Source: an uncultured Caryophanales bacterium
Lineage (GTDB): Bacteria; Bacillota_I; Bacilli_A; RF39; UBA660
Direction: 5' to 3'
Assembly: GCA_947065955.1 (NCBI GenBank)
Contig: CAMSXY010000021.1
Location: 1 to 11,961, forward strand
DNA length: 11,961 nucleotides
Below are positions 5,414 to 11,948 of the stretch, piece by piece. The position numbers and the translations under genes were made by a program. The stretch's first letter is position 1. Each line of letters opens with the position of its first letter. The notes under the pieces were generated by a model. It worked only from the letters and a program-made list of their open reading frames with translations. It made no database searches and had not been told where the DNA came from.

Positions 5414-5614
5414 ATGATATATCCTTCTATTGATAAACTATTAGCGAAAGTTGGTTCTAAATATTTGCTTGTAAATATTGTTTCTAAAAGGGTTAAACAG
5501 ATGGATGAAACGAATTATTATCAAATGAAAGAAAAGGAATATGTTTCCCATAAGAATATTGGAAGAGCCCTTGAAGAAATCGCAAAAGATCTAGTTCATT
5601 TAAAGGAGAATTAG
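5414..5614 (+). CDS. rpoZ: DNA-directed RNA polymerase omega subunit
   Basis: The start is ATG 5414, with aggag (5401-5405) 8 nt upstream. The longer frame from 5366 has no ribosome site and overlaps the promoter. The 66-residue product begins MIYPSIDKLLAKVGSKYLLV, the characteristic omega N-terminus (MLYPSID-LL-K--SKY-LV), and ends with NIGRALEEIAKDLVHL, matching the KPVGKALEEI helix of the family. Omega binds the beta-prime subunit and aids assembly of RNA polymerase. In many Bacillota rpoZ follows gmk and precedes coaBC/priA; here it sits alone between pdp and recX, so that linkage is broken. A terminator overlaps its last codons. Confidence 0.93.
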   Translation: MIYPSIDKLLAKVGSKYLLVNIVSKRVKQMDETNYYQMKEKEYVSHKNIGRALEEIAKDLVHLKEN

Positions 5615-5624
5615 ATTTTTTTTT
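5584..5624 (+). terminator. Rho-independent terminator overlapping the 3' end of rpoZ
   Basis: ATCTAGTTC (5589-5597) pairs with GAATTAGAT (5608-5616), nine pairs with one G-U, and extends with the A-run upstream and T-run downstream. The T-run goes to 5624 and contains no other gene signal. The rpoZ stop (5612-5614) is inside the right arm, and the recX -35 box starts two bases after the T-run. Confidence 0.85.
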
Positions 5625-5625
5625 C

Positions 5626-5654
5626 TTGACATGTGAACATATGTACTCTATAAT
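5626..5654 (+). promoter_or_regulatory. Consensus sigma-A promoter of recX
   Basis: TTGACA (5626-5631), exactly 17 bp, TATAAT (5649-5654): a perfect consensus sigma-A promoter. Transcription should begin near 5661, only a few bases before the ribosome site. Confidence 0.92.
5635..5646. promoter_or_regulatory. LexA-like (SOS) box in the recX promoter spacer
   Basis: GAACATATGTAC matches the Gram-positive LexA/DinR consensus GAAC-N4-GTTC at seven of eight defined bases, including the common ATAT centre. It lies between -35 and -10, where a repressor would block polymerase. RecX modulates RecA, so SOS control makes biological sense. The match is imperfect and the lexA gene is not in the window. 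Confidence 0.65.
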
Positions 5655-5669
5655 GGTATTGGTGATAAA

Positions 5670-6437
5670 ATGAAGATTGAAAAAATTAAGAAAACAAAAA
5701 GTGGTAAGTATAAAATAGAATTTGATAATGAAGAAGATCTTCTTACTTATGATGATGTTATTTTAAATAAGGGGTTATTATTTCAACATCAGATCGATTC
5801 TAATCTTTTTTATGAATTATGTAAGGATACAAAATATTATGATATTTATCATAAGGTTGTATCTTATATATCGAAAAGGCTTCGTAGTGAAATGGAAATA
5901 GATCTTTATTTAGAAAAAAATCAAGTAACAAAAGAAGATCAAGAAAAAATTAAAAAGGATTTAAAAAAGACAGGACTTTTAAATGACACTTTTTTTGCGC
6001 AGGCTTATTTTTCCGATAAATTTCATTTAACAAGTGCAGGTCCTTATAAGATTAAAAAAGAGCTTTTAGAACATCGTATTGAGGAAGAAGTGATTGACTC
6101 TCTTGTTTTTCAAGTATCTAAAGAAGAACTTGAAGAAAAATTAACTAAATTACTGAAAAAGAGAGTAGAGCAAAATAAGAAAAGTGCAAGGTATGTTTTA
6201 GAGCAAAAATTGCTTTATGAATTTACAAATTTAGGGTATGAAAGGGAGCTTATCAATCAAGTTCTTTCCTCTCTTAAGGGAAATGAAAAAGTTCCTTTAG
6301 AGGAATATAAAAAAATTTATGAAAAGCTCAACAAGAAATATACTGGAGAGGAGTTAAAACAAAGAGTAATGGCTAAAATGTATCAAAAGGGATTTTGTGC
6401 AGCTGAGATTGACTCTTGTAAGGGGGAGTTTCTATAG
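5670..6437 (+). CDS. recX: RecX-family regulator of RecA
   Basis: RecX binds RecA filaments and modulates recombination and SOS signalling. The 255-residue length fits Bacillota RecX (about 260-270). An N-terminal beta-rich segment, MKIEKIKKTKSGKYKIEFDN onward (residues 1 to about 60), is typical of the long Gram-positive form. It is followed by three-helix RecX repeats. The first has YISKRLRSEMEIDLYLEKNQ, the second LKKTGLLNDTFFAQAYFSDK with KIKKELLEHRIEEEVID, and the third KSARYVLEQKLLYEFTNLGY with INQVL. The usual G-LND--FA-----DK signature is visible. The ribosome site GGTGAT (5661-5666) is the 3' part of the extended anti-16S match, so initiation is plausible despite the lack of AGGAGG. 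The gene is transcribed alone from a perfect promoter with a LexA-like box, and ends at a bidirectional terminator shared with the convergent foldase gene. Confidence 0.85.
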   Translation: MKIEKIKKTKSGKYKIEFDNEEDLLTYDDVILNKGLLFQHQIDSNLFYELCKDTKYYDIYHKVVSYISKRLRSEMEIDLYLEKNQVTKEDQEKIKKDLKKTGLLNDTFFAQAYFSDKFHLTSAGPYKIKKELLEHRIEEEVIDSLVFQVSKEELEEKLTKLLKKRVEQNKKSARYVLEQKLLYEFTNLGYERELINQVLSSLKGNEKVPLEEYKKIYEKLNKKYTGEELKQRVMAKMYQKGFCAAEIDSCKGEFL

Positions 6438-6442
6438 ACATA

Positions 6443-6468
6443 AAAAAAACAGTGATTACTGTTTTTTT
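6443..6468. terminator. Bidirectional terminator between recX and the PrsA-like gene
   Basis: AAAAAAACAGT (6443-6453) and ACTGTTTTTTT (6458-6468) form a perfect 11-bp stem with tetraloop GATT. It serves both convergent genes, and the minus-strand stop codon (6467-6469) overlaps its right arm. Confidence 0.9.
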
Positions 6469-7444
6469 AGTCTTTATATTTTGAAATAGAAGCTTCATAA
6501 ATTTTATTTAAATCTGTGTCAATAATATTTAAATTATATTTTTTACGAATAGCAACCATTGCTTTGTTAGTTAATAATTTTTCTGTATCAGCACTTAATT
6601 TATCTTCCATAAGAAATGTTAAAATATCTTCTTTTGCACTTTCTAAAGATGGTTTTTCTTCTGTTTTTTCCTTTAAAATAATATGATATCCATAAGTTGA
6701 TTTTACAGGTTCGGTTGAATATTTTCCGTTTTCAAGAGCAATTGCAGCTTCTTTAAAAGGTTCTACTAAACTACTATTATGATCAAATGGATCTAAGGCT
6801 CCACCATTTTCTGCAGATCCTGTATCATCAGAATGTTCTTTTGCAAGTGTACTAAAGTCTGCTCCATTATTTAATTGTTCAATTAAATCTTTCGCTTCTT
6901 TTAAAGCTTTTTCTTCTGCTTCTTTTTTCTCCGTGTCAGACATACTGTCTGTTACTTCTGGTTTAATTAAAATATGTTTTGCTGTAATTTTACCTGTAAC
7001 CTTTTCATCGTAGTATTTTTGAATTTCTTCTTCTGTAATAAGACTTTTTACATAATCTTCAATAATTAAATTTTGTTTGTAATTTGCCATTAAATAGTCT
7101 TTATAAGCTTCTTCTGTTTCAAATCCACTTTGCAATAAGATGGTTGCAAAATCGGTTCCATAAAGTTTTTCATAGTAAAGTTTCGTTGATTCAAATTCGC
7201 CTTCTATTTCTTTTTTCATTTCTTCGGTTGTTTCATGTTCCTTATTTGCAATGAAGTCATCTATCATAGAAATAAGTACACTTGTACCCCCCTGTTTTTT
7301 AAGTTCTTGATAAAGCTCATCTACAGAAATAGATTTTCCATCAATGGATACAATGACTTCTTGCCCATTTTCAAGCTTTGGAATTTTCCCACAGCCTGCT
7401 AAGGTTAAAACGCAAAGCATTGTTACTAAAATTTTCTTTTTCAT
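6467..7444 (-). CDS. prsA: PrsA-type foldase lipoprotein (parvulin peptidyl-prolyl isomerase)
   Basis: The product is predicted to be anchored outside the cytoplasmic membrane and to help secreted proteins fold by cis-trans isomerisation of prolyl bonds. The 325-residue protein starts with a lipoprotein signal: MKKK, a hydrophobic stretch, and lipobox LAGC with Cys18 as the lipidation site. Residues about 30-150 form the helical SurA/PrsA N-terminal chaperone part. Residues about 152-260 are the parvulin domain, starting KITAKHILIKP, with the family block FSTLAKEHSDDTGSAENGG (197-215) and closing YGYHIILKEK (251-260). A helical C-terminal part follows. The minus-strand ribosome site is aaggaaggaag, 8 nt before ATG. 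A single-gene transcript from its own promoter to the shared terminator is likely. Possible clients include secreted wall enzymes such as penicillin-binding proteins (known for PrsA in Bacillus), but nothing here shows this. The paralogue number in the genome is unknown. Confidence 0.9.
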   Translation of the reverse strand: MKKKILVTMLCVLTLAGCGKIPKLENGQEVIVSIDGKSISVDELYQELKKQGGTSVLISMIDDFIANKEHETTEEMKKEIEGEFESTKLYYEKLYGTDFATILLQSGFETEEAYKDYLMANYKQNLIIEDYVKSLITEEEIQKYYDEKVTGKITAKHILIKPEVTDSMSDTEKKEAEEKALKEAKDLIEQLNNGADFSTLAKEHSDDTGSAENGGALDPFDHNSSLVEPFKEAAIALENGKYSTEPVKSTYGYHIILKEKTEEKPSLESAKEDILTFLMEDKLSADTEKLLTNKAMVAIRKKYNLNIIDTDLNKIYEASISKYKD

Positions 7445-7480
7445 TTTTTTCTTCCTTCCTTACTTAACCATACAACAAGT

Positions 7481-7509
7481 ATTTTAACAAAAAAAACATA
7501 AAAAAACAA
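7481..7509 (-). promoter_or_regulatory. Probable sigma-A promoter of the PrsA-like gene
   Basis: On the minus strand, TTGTTT (7509-7504), 17 bp, TAAAAT (7486-7481). The tract is very A/T-rich, so chance matches are likely. Confidence 0.4.
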
Positions 7510-7529
7510 TAATTTAGTTAGAAGTAATC

Positions 7530-7556
7530 ACAATTTTTTAAAATCCCCATACAATA
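7530..7556 (+). promoter_or_regulatory. Mother-cell (sigma-E/sigma-K type) sporulation promoter
   Basis: CATACAATA (7548-7556) matches exactly both the sigma-E -10 (CATACAnT) and the sigma-K -10 (CATAnnnTA) of Bacillus. An AC within CACA (7529-7532) lies 16 bp upstream of CATA, as required for a sigma-K -35. A sigma-E -35 is only partly present (GTAATCAC). There is no sigma-A promoter at a suitable distance. The site is 32 bp before the start of a spore micro-protein gene. Confidence 0.6.
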
Positions 7557-7587
7557 ATGTGAAAAGATAAAAAGGAGGATGATTTCT

Positions 7588-7671
7588 ATGTGTAACTCTG
7601 GTGTATCAGGAGCAGCAATCGTTTTAGTATTATTTATTCTTTTAATTATTATACTTGGGGCTTATATTTAA
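7588..7671 (+). CDS. YjcZ-family sporulation micro-protein (27 aa)
   Basis: The ATG at 7588 follows a near-perfect ribosome site, aaaggagg (7571-7578). The product is MCNSGVSGAAIVLVLFILLI followed by IILGAYI and TAA. It has a short polar Cys/Gly-containing N-terminus and then one hydrophobic helix ending in Gly-Ala-Tyr. This is the YjcZ/YrzQ pattern (G-------V-LFILLIIVG), a family of tiny proteins made in sporulating Bacillus and relatives whose function is unknown. It is too short for ordinary ORF calling. A sigma-E/sigma-K-like promoter precedes it and a second gene of the same type follows after 23 bp, so the pair forms a small operon closed by a strong terminator. Confidence 0.8.
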   Translation: MCNSGVSGAAIVLVLFILLIIILGAYI

Positions 7672-7694
7672 GCCCTAAAAAAGGGGGTTAAAAA

Positions 7695-7841
7695 ATGGCT
7701 TGCCAAAATAGTTGTAATAATCCATGTCATGAAACTACTTGCCCAGAAACTTGCAATCGTGGTGGTAGTTTGAATTATGTAGTACTTATTATACTTTATA
7801 TCTTATTAATCATTATTTTAGGCTCATGGATTGCTTATTAA
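7695..7841 (+). CDS. YjcZ-like micro-protein with Cys-rich N-terminal extension (48 aa)
   Basis: The ATG at 7695 has ggggg (7683-7687) at a good distance. The product begins MACQNSCNNPCHETTCPETC and has five cysteines at residues 3, 7, 11, 16 and 20. A linker NRGGSLN follows, then a hydrophobic helix YVVLIILYILLIIILGSWIAY to the C-terminus. The C-terminal half matches the membrane helix of the gene upstream (LFILLIIILGAY against LYILLIIILGSW), so the two are relatives. The N-terminal Cys cluster is unusual for YjcZ proteins and suggests metal binding or disulfide cross-linking at the spore surface (inference). Its stop codon is immediately followed by the terminator stem. Confidence 0.75.
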   Translation: MACQNSCNNPCHETTCPETCNRGGSLNYVVLIILYILLIIILGSWIAY

Positions 7842-7865
7842 AAAGAGATTACGATCTCTTTTTTT
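7841..7865 (+). terminator. Rho-independent terminator after the YjcZ pair
   Basis: AAAAGAGAT (7841-7849), loop TACG, ATCTCTTTT (7854-7862), then T-run to 7865. The stem is perfect and begins with the last base of the stop codon. It isolates the spore genes from the division operon. Confidence 0.92.
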
Positions 7866-7908
7866 CGTTTAATTTTATGTGAAATTTCTAAAAAAATACA
7901 TAAAAATA

Positions 7909-7937
7909 TTTACAAGAAAACATTTATGGGGTACAAT
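7909..7937 (+). promoter_or_regulatory. Sigma-A promoter of the mraZ division operon
   Basis: TTTACA (7909-7914), 17 bp, TACAAT (7932-7937). Transcription should start near 7944, immediately before the MraZ boxes. Confidence 0.75.
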
Positions 7938-7945
7938 ATTGGTAT

Positions 7946-7975
7946 AAAGTGGGTGCAAGTGGCATAAAGTGGGTG
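7946..7975 (+). promoter_or_regulatory. MraZ operator: three 10-bp boxes in the mraZ leader
   Basis: Three contiguous 10-bp direct repeats: AAAGTGGGTG (7946-7955), CAAGTGGCAT (7956-7965), AAAGTGGGTG (7966-7975). They match the AAAGTG(T/G) and TGGG-type repeats with one-turn spacing bound by MraZ in Mycoplasma and E. coli. The first and third are identical and the middle one is degenerate. The GGGTG of the third box, 5 nt before ATG 7981, is also the mraZ ribosome site. Bound MraZ would repress its own operon. Confidence 0.85.
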
Positions 7976-7980
7976 AAAAT

Positions 7981-8415
7981 ATGTTCATTGGGGAATATCA
8001 TCATACCATGGATGAAAAGGGTCGTTTAACGATTCCTTCTAAGTTTCGTGAAGAATTAAAAGAAACTTTCATTATTACAAGAGGACTTGATCATTGCCTT
8101 TTCATTTATTCTAAAGAAGAATGGAATCAAGTGGTTTCGAAATATAAAGAATTACCTAATATTAAAGATGCCCGAAATTTTATGCGTTTTTTTCTTGCTG
8201 GAGCGAGTGAAGTAGAACTTGATAAACAAGGAAGAATTAATATTGCAGCTCCACTTGTGCAATATGCTGGTCTTGAAAAGGAATGTATTATTATTGGTGT
8301 AAATGATCGACTTGAGGTATGGAGCCGAAATCGATGGGAGGAATTTATCAAGATGAATGAAGATAGTTTCTCGGATTTAGCGGATAATTTATTTGCTTCT
8401 AACATTCCACTATAG
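7981..8415 (+). CDS. mraZ: Transcriptional regulator MraZ
   Basis: MraZ is a ring-forming DNA-binding protein with two SpoVT/AbrB-type half-domains; it represses the division/cell-wall operon that it heads. ATG 7981 gives MFIGEYHHTMDEKGRLTIPS, the family's canonical start. The GTG at 7969 would put the operator's third box inside the gene and is rejected. The two conserved DxxGR motifs are DEKGR (11-15) and DKQGR (81-85), one per half, and the 144-residue length matches the family (about 143). It is the first gene of the cluster mraZ-rsmH-ftsL-ftsI, with rsmH starting 8 bp after its stop. Autoregulation is supported by the three boxes upstream. Confidence 0.96.
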   Translation: MFIGEYHHTMDEKGRLTIPSKFREELKETFIITRGLDHCLFIYSKEEWNQVVSKYKELPNIKDARNFMRFFLAGASEVELDKQGRINIAAPLVQYAGLEKECIIIGVNDRLEVWSRNRWEEFIKMNEDSFSDLADNLFASNIPL

Positions 8416-8423
8416 GAGGTTTT

Positions 8424-9341
8424 ATGCATAAGAGTGTTTTATTAAACGAATGTTTAGAGTATCTTGCTTTAAAGGAAACGTCTGTTATTGTGGATGCCAC
8501 GCTTGGGTTTGCTGGACATAGTTTTAAAATTCTTGAAAAGATTCCAAAGGGTTTTTTATATGCCTTTGATCAAGATCAACAAGCTATTTTAGCAAGTCAA
8601 AAAAAATTGGAAAGTTGTTTTTCTAATTTTGAAATTATTCATAATAATTTTTGTTTTTTGAAGGAGGAACTTCAAAAAAGGGGTCTATCACAAGTGGATG
8701 GGATTTTGTTTGATTTAGGTGTATCAAGTCCACAGTTGGATGAGGCAGAACGTGGTTTTAGTTTTCATAAAGATGCCCCTTTAGATATGCGAATGGATAT
8801 CTCCCAAACACTAAGTGCATATGAGGTTGTAAACGAATATAGTTATGAACAACTTGTTTCCATATTTTATAAATATGGAGAGGAAAAATATGCTCCGAGT
8901 ATTGCTCGAAAAATAGTAAGTGTTAGAGAAACACAAAAAATCAAAACTACTTTAGAACTTGCTGAACTGATAAAAGAAAGTGTTCCTTTGAAGTATCGTA
9001 GAGAAAAGCATCCTGCGAGAAAGGTTTTTCAAGCGATACGAATTGAGGTCAATAAGGAATTAGATGTTTTTGAAAAAGCTTTAAGAGATAGTTTAGAACT
9101 TTTAGCGCTTCATGGAAGAATTTGTGTTATTACATTTCATTCTTTGGAAGATAAAATATGTAAGGAAATTTTTAATGAAGTCTCTAAGGTGGATGAATCT
9201 TTAAAAAAGCTACCTATTATTCCTAAAGAGTATCTTCCTCGTTTTCAAGTGATTGCGAATATAAAACCAAGTGATTTTGAAATTCAAGAAAATAATCGTG
9301 CGAGAAGTGCAAGACTTCGTGTAATAGAAAGGATAGGATAA
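8424..9341 (+). CDS. rsmH: 16S rRNA (cytosine-1402-N4)-methyltransferase RsmH (MraW)
   Basis: RsmH transfers a methyl group from S-adenosylmethionine to N4 of C1402 in the 16S rRNA decoding centre. The start ATG 8424 follows taggagg. The 305 residues carry the family motifs: N-terminal HKSVLLNECLEYL; SAM-binding DATLGFAGHS (24-33); DLGVSSPQLDEAERGFSF (97-114); DMRMD (121-125); HPARKVFQAIRIEVN (196-210); TFHSLED (237-243); and C-terminal NRARSARLRV (291-300). The SAM loop has Phe at a position that is Gly in many orthologues (DxTLGGAGHS); small or aromatic residues vary here, so the enzyme should be active. The gap to mraZ is 8 bp and to ftsL 1 bp, which points to coupled translation in one operon. 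Confidence 0.96.
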   Translation: MHKSVLLNECLEYLALKETSVIVDATLGFAGHSFKILEKIPKGFLYAFDQDQQAILASQKKLESCFSNFEIIHNNFCFLKEELQKRGLSQVDGILFDLGVSSPQLDEAERGFSFHKDAPLDMRMDISQTLSAYEVVNEYSYEQLVSIFYKYGEEKYAPSIARKIVSVRETQKIKTTLELAELIKESVPLKYRREKHPARKVFQAIRIEVNKELDVFEKALRDSLELLALHGRICVITFHSLEDKICKEIFNEVSKVDESLKKLPIIPKEYLPRFQVIANIKPSDFEIQENNRARSARLRVIERIG

Positions 9342-9342
9342 T

Positions 9343-9636
9343 ATGCAAAGAAAACGAAAAATTTTAAAAGTTACGACAGGCGAAAAAATTCTTTATTTTA
9401 GTGCGATACTGGCTTTAGGTTTTTCTCTTTTATTAAAAATATTTTGTGGTGCGAATATAAGTAATTTAAAAATGGATATTGAAACGGTTCATTATGAAAT
9501 TACCCAACAAGAAAAAAAGATTGAGAGTTTAACGATGCAAATTAACGAAATGACTTCTTTTGATACTATAAAAGAAATTGTAAAAAATATGGGACTTGCT
9601 TATAATAATGAAAATATTATTAATGTGGGTGACTAA
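9343..9636 (+). CDS. ftsL: Cell division protein FtsL (bitopic septal protein)
   Basis: The call rests on position between rsmH and ftsI plus architecture, because FtsL sequences diverge widely. The 97-residue protein has a basic cytoplasmic start (MQRKRKILKVTTGEK), one transmembrane helix around residues 16-34 (ILYFSAILALGFSLLLKIF), and an extracytoplasmic coiled-coil segment (about 38-72, with heptad-like LKMDIETVHYEITQQEKKIE). FtsL joins FtsB/DivIC and FtsI/FtsW in the divisome. The C-terminal part, IKEIVKNMGLAYNNENI, matches the short AxxLGM-type end found in the family. The ATG lies one base after the rsmH stop, with ggatagga as ribosome site. Confidence 0.85.
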   Translation: MQRKRKILKVTTGEKILYFSAILALGFSLLLKIFCGANISNLKMDIETVHYEITQQEKKIESLTMQINEMTSFDTIKEIVKNMGLAYNNENIINVGD

Positions 9637-9662
9637 TTTTTAGGTAGAAATCAGGTGATGGA

Positions 9663-11807
9663 ATGAAGCTAGAAAACAAAACTTGGAAAGTTCCTAGAAT
9701 TCTTTTTTCCATTTTTGTGGTTATCATTCTTTTTTTATATTTTAATTATCTTTATATTGCTCTTTTTCCTGTGGTCTATGGAGTTAATATGAAGGAATTT
9801 GCTTTAAATCGTAATACTTATACAACTGAACTTTTTGCCAAACGTGGAACGATTTATGATAGCGAAGGAAACATTTTAGCTATTAATACAACTTCTTATA
9901 CAGTTATTGCTTACCTAAATGAAAAAAGAAGTGAGGGGAGTTCTAAGCTTTATCATGTGGCTGATAAAGAAGGGACTGCAAAGGCTTTGGCTCCTGTTTT
10001 AGGAATGGATGAGAGTTATCTTTTGGGTCTTTTAAAACAAGAGGGAAAATACCAAGTAGAATTAGGGCCTGAAGGAAGAGGAATTACAACTGTTAAAAAA
10101 GAAGAAATTCAGGCTTTAGGACTTCCAGGAATTGATTTTATTGAATCGGTGAAAAGATATTATCCCAATGGAGATTTTGCCTCTTATATTTTAGGGTACG
10201 CAAAAACGAATGATGAAACAGGGAAAATTGAAGGAGAACTTGGAATTGAAGTTAAATTTAATCAATTATTACAAGGAACTAATGGTTATTTAAAATATGA
10301 GCAAGACCGAAATGGTTATAAAATTCCAGATACCAAGGAAGAAAGAGTGGATGCTGTAAATGGATCCAATATTTATCTAACAATTGATTCTAGTATTCAA
10401 CGTTTTTTGGAATCTGCGGTTAAGGAAGCGAGTGCTAAATACGAACCAGAATGGATGTTTTTAACGGTTATGGACGCAAAAACAGGGGATATTTTGGGGA
10501 TTTCTTCTACGCCTTCTTTTGATCCCAATATTCGAAATATTGTGAATTACGAAAATCCTTTGGTTTCTTATGTATATGAGCCAGGATCAACTATGAAAGC
10601 TTTTACGTATCTTTGTGCAATAGATAAAGGCACTTATAAAGGGGATGAAACCTATATGTCTGGTTCTTTTGCCTTTGGAGATGACATTGTAAGTGACTTT
10701 AACGATGTAGGTTGGGGAACTATTAGTTATGATCTTGGGTTTGAGTATTCTAGTAATACTGCTATTGCAAGTATGATTAATCATTTTATTACGAAATCAG
10801 ATTTACAAGATTGTTATAAGAAATTTGGATTTGGTCAACTGACTAATATTGCGTTACCAAGGGAACAGGCAGGAGATACGAAGTTTACATATCCAATTGA
10901 GGTTGCATCGGCTGGATTTGGTCAAGGAATTTCGATTACACCTATTCAGATGTTGCAAGCTCTTACCATTATTGCTAATAAAGGACATATGCTTACGCCT
11001 CATATTATAAGAAAAGTTGTAGATCCTAATACGGATGAGGTTCTTTATGAACGACAAGTGGAAATGGGAGAAGCTTTGGTCAAAGAGGAATCGATTTTAC
11101 AAATTCAAGAACTTATGCATAATGTTATTTATGGGAATAATTATTCAACTACAGGAATTAGTTATCGAATTGATGGATTTGATCTTATTGGTAAAACGGG
11201 AACCGCTGAGGTATATAATACACAAACCAATAGTTATCGTGGTGGTGGGTATATCCATTCTTTTGCAGGGATGTATCCAAGAGAAGATCCACAAATTATT
11301 ATTTATGGTGCTATAAAAAAACCAAAATCTAGTGGAAAAGCTGGATTGGTAGAGGCAACACGTTCCGTTATGCAAAATATTGCGAAATATCGAAATATGT
11401 TTAGCCAGGGGTCTACTTCTGATAGTATTCAGTCTATAGAAGTTGAATCTTATTTAAATAAGGATGTTATAGAAGTAAAACAATTTTTTGAAGAACAAAA
11501 GGTAGAAGTTTATGTATTGGGTGGAGGAAATCGAATTATTGAACAGTATCCAAGTGTAGGCTCGACCGTTTTATCGTATGATAAAGTATTTTTTCTAACT
11601 AATGGAAATGATTTTTTGATGCCAGACGTGACAGGGTGGTCTCGAATTGATGTGATTCGACTTTGTAAGCTTTTAGGAATTTCTTATGAGTTAGATGGTT
11701 ATGGCTATGTGGTGGAGCAAAGTGTTTTAGCGGATACCCAAATAGAAGAAGGGATGGTTTTAAAAGTAAAATTGGAACCTAAGTTTTCAAGCGATCCTCC
11801 TTCTTAG
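9663..11807 (+). CDS. ftsI: Class B penicillin-binding protein FtsI/PBP2B with two PASTA domains
   Basis: This is the septal peptidoglycan transpeptidase. ATG 9663 follows AGGTGAT (9653-9659); ATG 9658 stops at once. The 714 residues are arranged as follows: a short cytoplasmic tail; a membrane anchor about residues 12-36; the pedestal (PBP dimer) domain about 55-225, with its conserved RGTIYDSEGNILA (61-73); the transpeptidase domain about 235-575; and two PASTA repeats about 593-647 and 650-705 (second starts MPDVTGWS). Catalytic motifs are complete: SxxK Ser309-Thr-Met-Lys312 in PGSTMK, SxN Ser363-Ser-Asn365, and KTG 511-513 in KTGTAE. Two PASTA domains resemble B. subtilis PBP2B; SpoVD, its sporulation homologue, usually has one, so this is the vegetative enzyme (inference). 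It is the last gene of the mraZ operon here, 26 bp after ftsL. A terminator-like hairpin follows, so mraY is not co-transcribed directly. Confidence 0.95.
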   Translation: MKLENKTWKVPRILFSIFVVIILFLYFNYLYIALFPVVYGVNMKEFALNRNTYTTELFAKRGTIYDSEGNILAINTTSYTVIAYLNEKRSEGSSKLYHVADKEGTAKALAPVLGMDESYLLGLLKQEGKYQVELGPEGRGITTVKKEEIQALGLPGIDFIESVKRYYPNGDFASYILGYAKTNDETGKIEGELGIEVKFNQLLQGTNGYLKYEQDRNGYKIPDTKEERVDAVNGSNIYLTIDSSIQRFLESAVKEASAKYEPEWMFLTVMDAKTGDILGISSTPSFDPNIRNIVNYENPLVSYVYEPGSTMKAFTYLCAIDKGTYKGDETYMSGSFAFGDDIVSDFNDVGWGTISYDLGFEYSSNTAIASMINHFITKSDLQDCYKKFGFGQLTNIALPREQAGDTKFTYPIEVASAGFGQGISITPIQMLQALTIIANKGHMLTPHIIRKVVDPNTDEVLYERQVEMGEALVKEESILQIQELMHNVIYGNNYSTTGISYRIDGFDLIGKTGTAEVYNTQTNSYRGGGYIHSFAGMYPREDPQIIIYGAIKKPKSSGKAGLVEATRSVMQNIAKYRNMFSQGSTSDSIQSIEVESYLNKDVIEVKQFFEEQKVEVYVLGGGNRIIEQYPSVGSTVLSYDKVFFLTNGNDFLMPDVTGWSRIDVIRLCKLLGISYELDGYGYVVEQSVLADTQIEEGMVLKVKLEPKFSSDPPS

Positions 11808-11858
11808 AATTTTTTCAGTTATTGATAAGTTCAATAAAAAAATGTTTGTTTCTTATTT

Positions 11859-11893
11859 AAAAAGGCATGATTTTAAGAATTACGTCTTTTTTT
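11859..11893 (+). terminator. Probable terminator after ftsI
   Basis: AAAAAGGC (11859-11866) pairs with GTCTTTTT (one G-U pair), with three further pairs beyond one mismatch and a 9-nt loop (11871-11879), followed by T to 11893. It is weaker than the other terminators in the window. Confidence 0.55.
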
Positions 11894-11915
11894 CTCGCTT
11901 TTGTCTTCTTTTTAA

Positions 11916-11921
11916 TATGAT
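11916..11921 (+). promoter_or_regulatory. Possible -10 box for the gene at the right edge
   Basis: TATGAT lies 28 bp before the next start codon. No convincing -35 is found at 16-18 bp (the tract is T/C-rich), so this is only suggestive. Confidence 0.3.
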
Positions 11922-11948
11922 AAAGTAAATCTAAAGGAAGTGTAGAAA

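Noticed and set aside
7969..7980. GTG start extending MraZ by four residues
   Set aside because: It would place the third MraZ box and the ribosome site inside the gene; MFIGEY is the conserved MraZ start.
8127..8429. 100-codon minus-strand frame across mraZ
   Set aside because: It lies antisense to a well-supported gene, has no ribosome site and no recognisable domain.
11035..11316. 93-codon plus-strand frame inside ftsI
   Set aside because: It is an out-of-frame shadow within the intact transpeptidase domain, with low-complexity content and no initiation signal.
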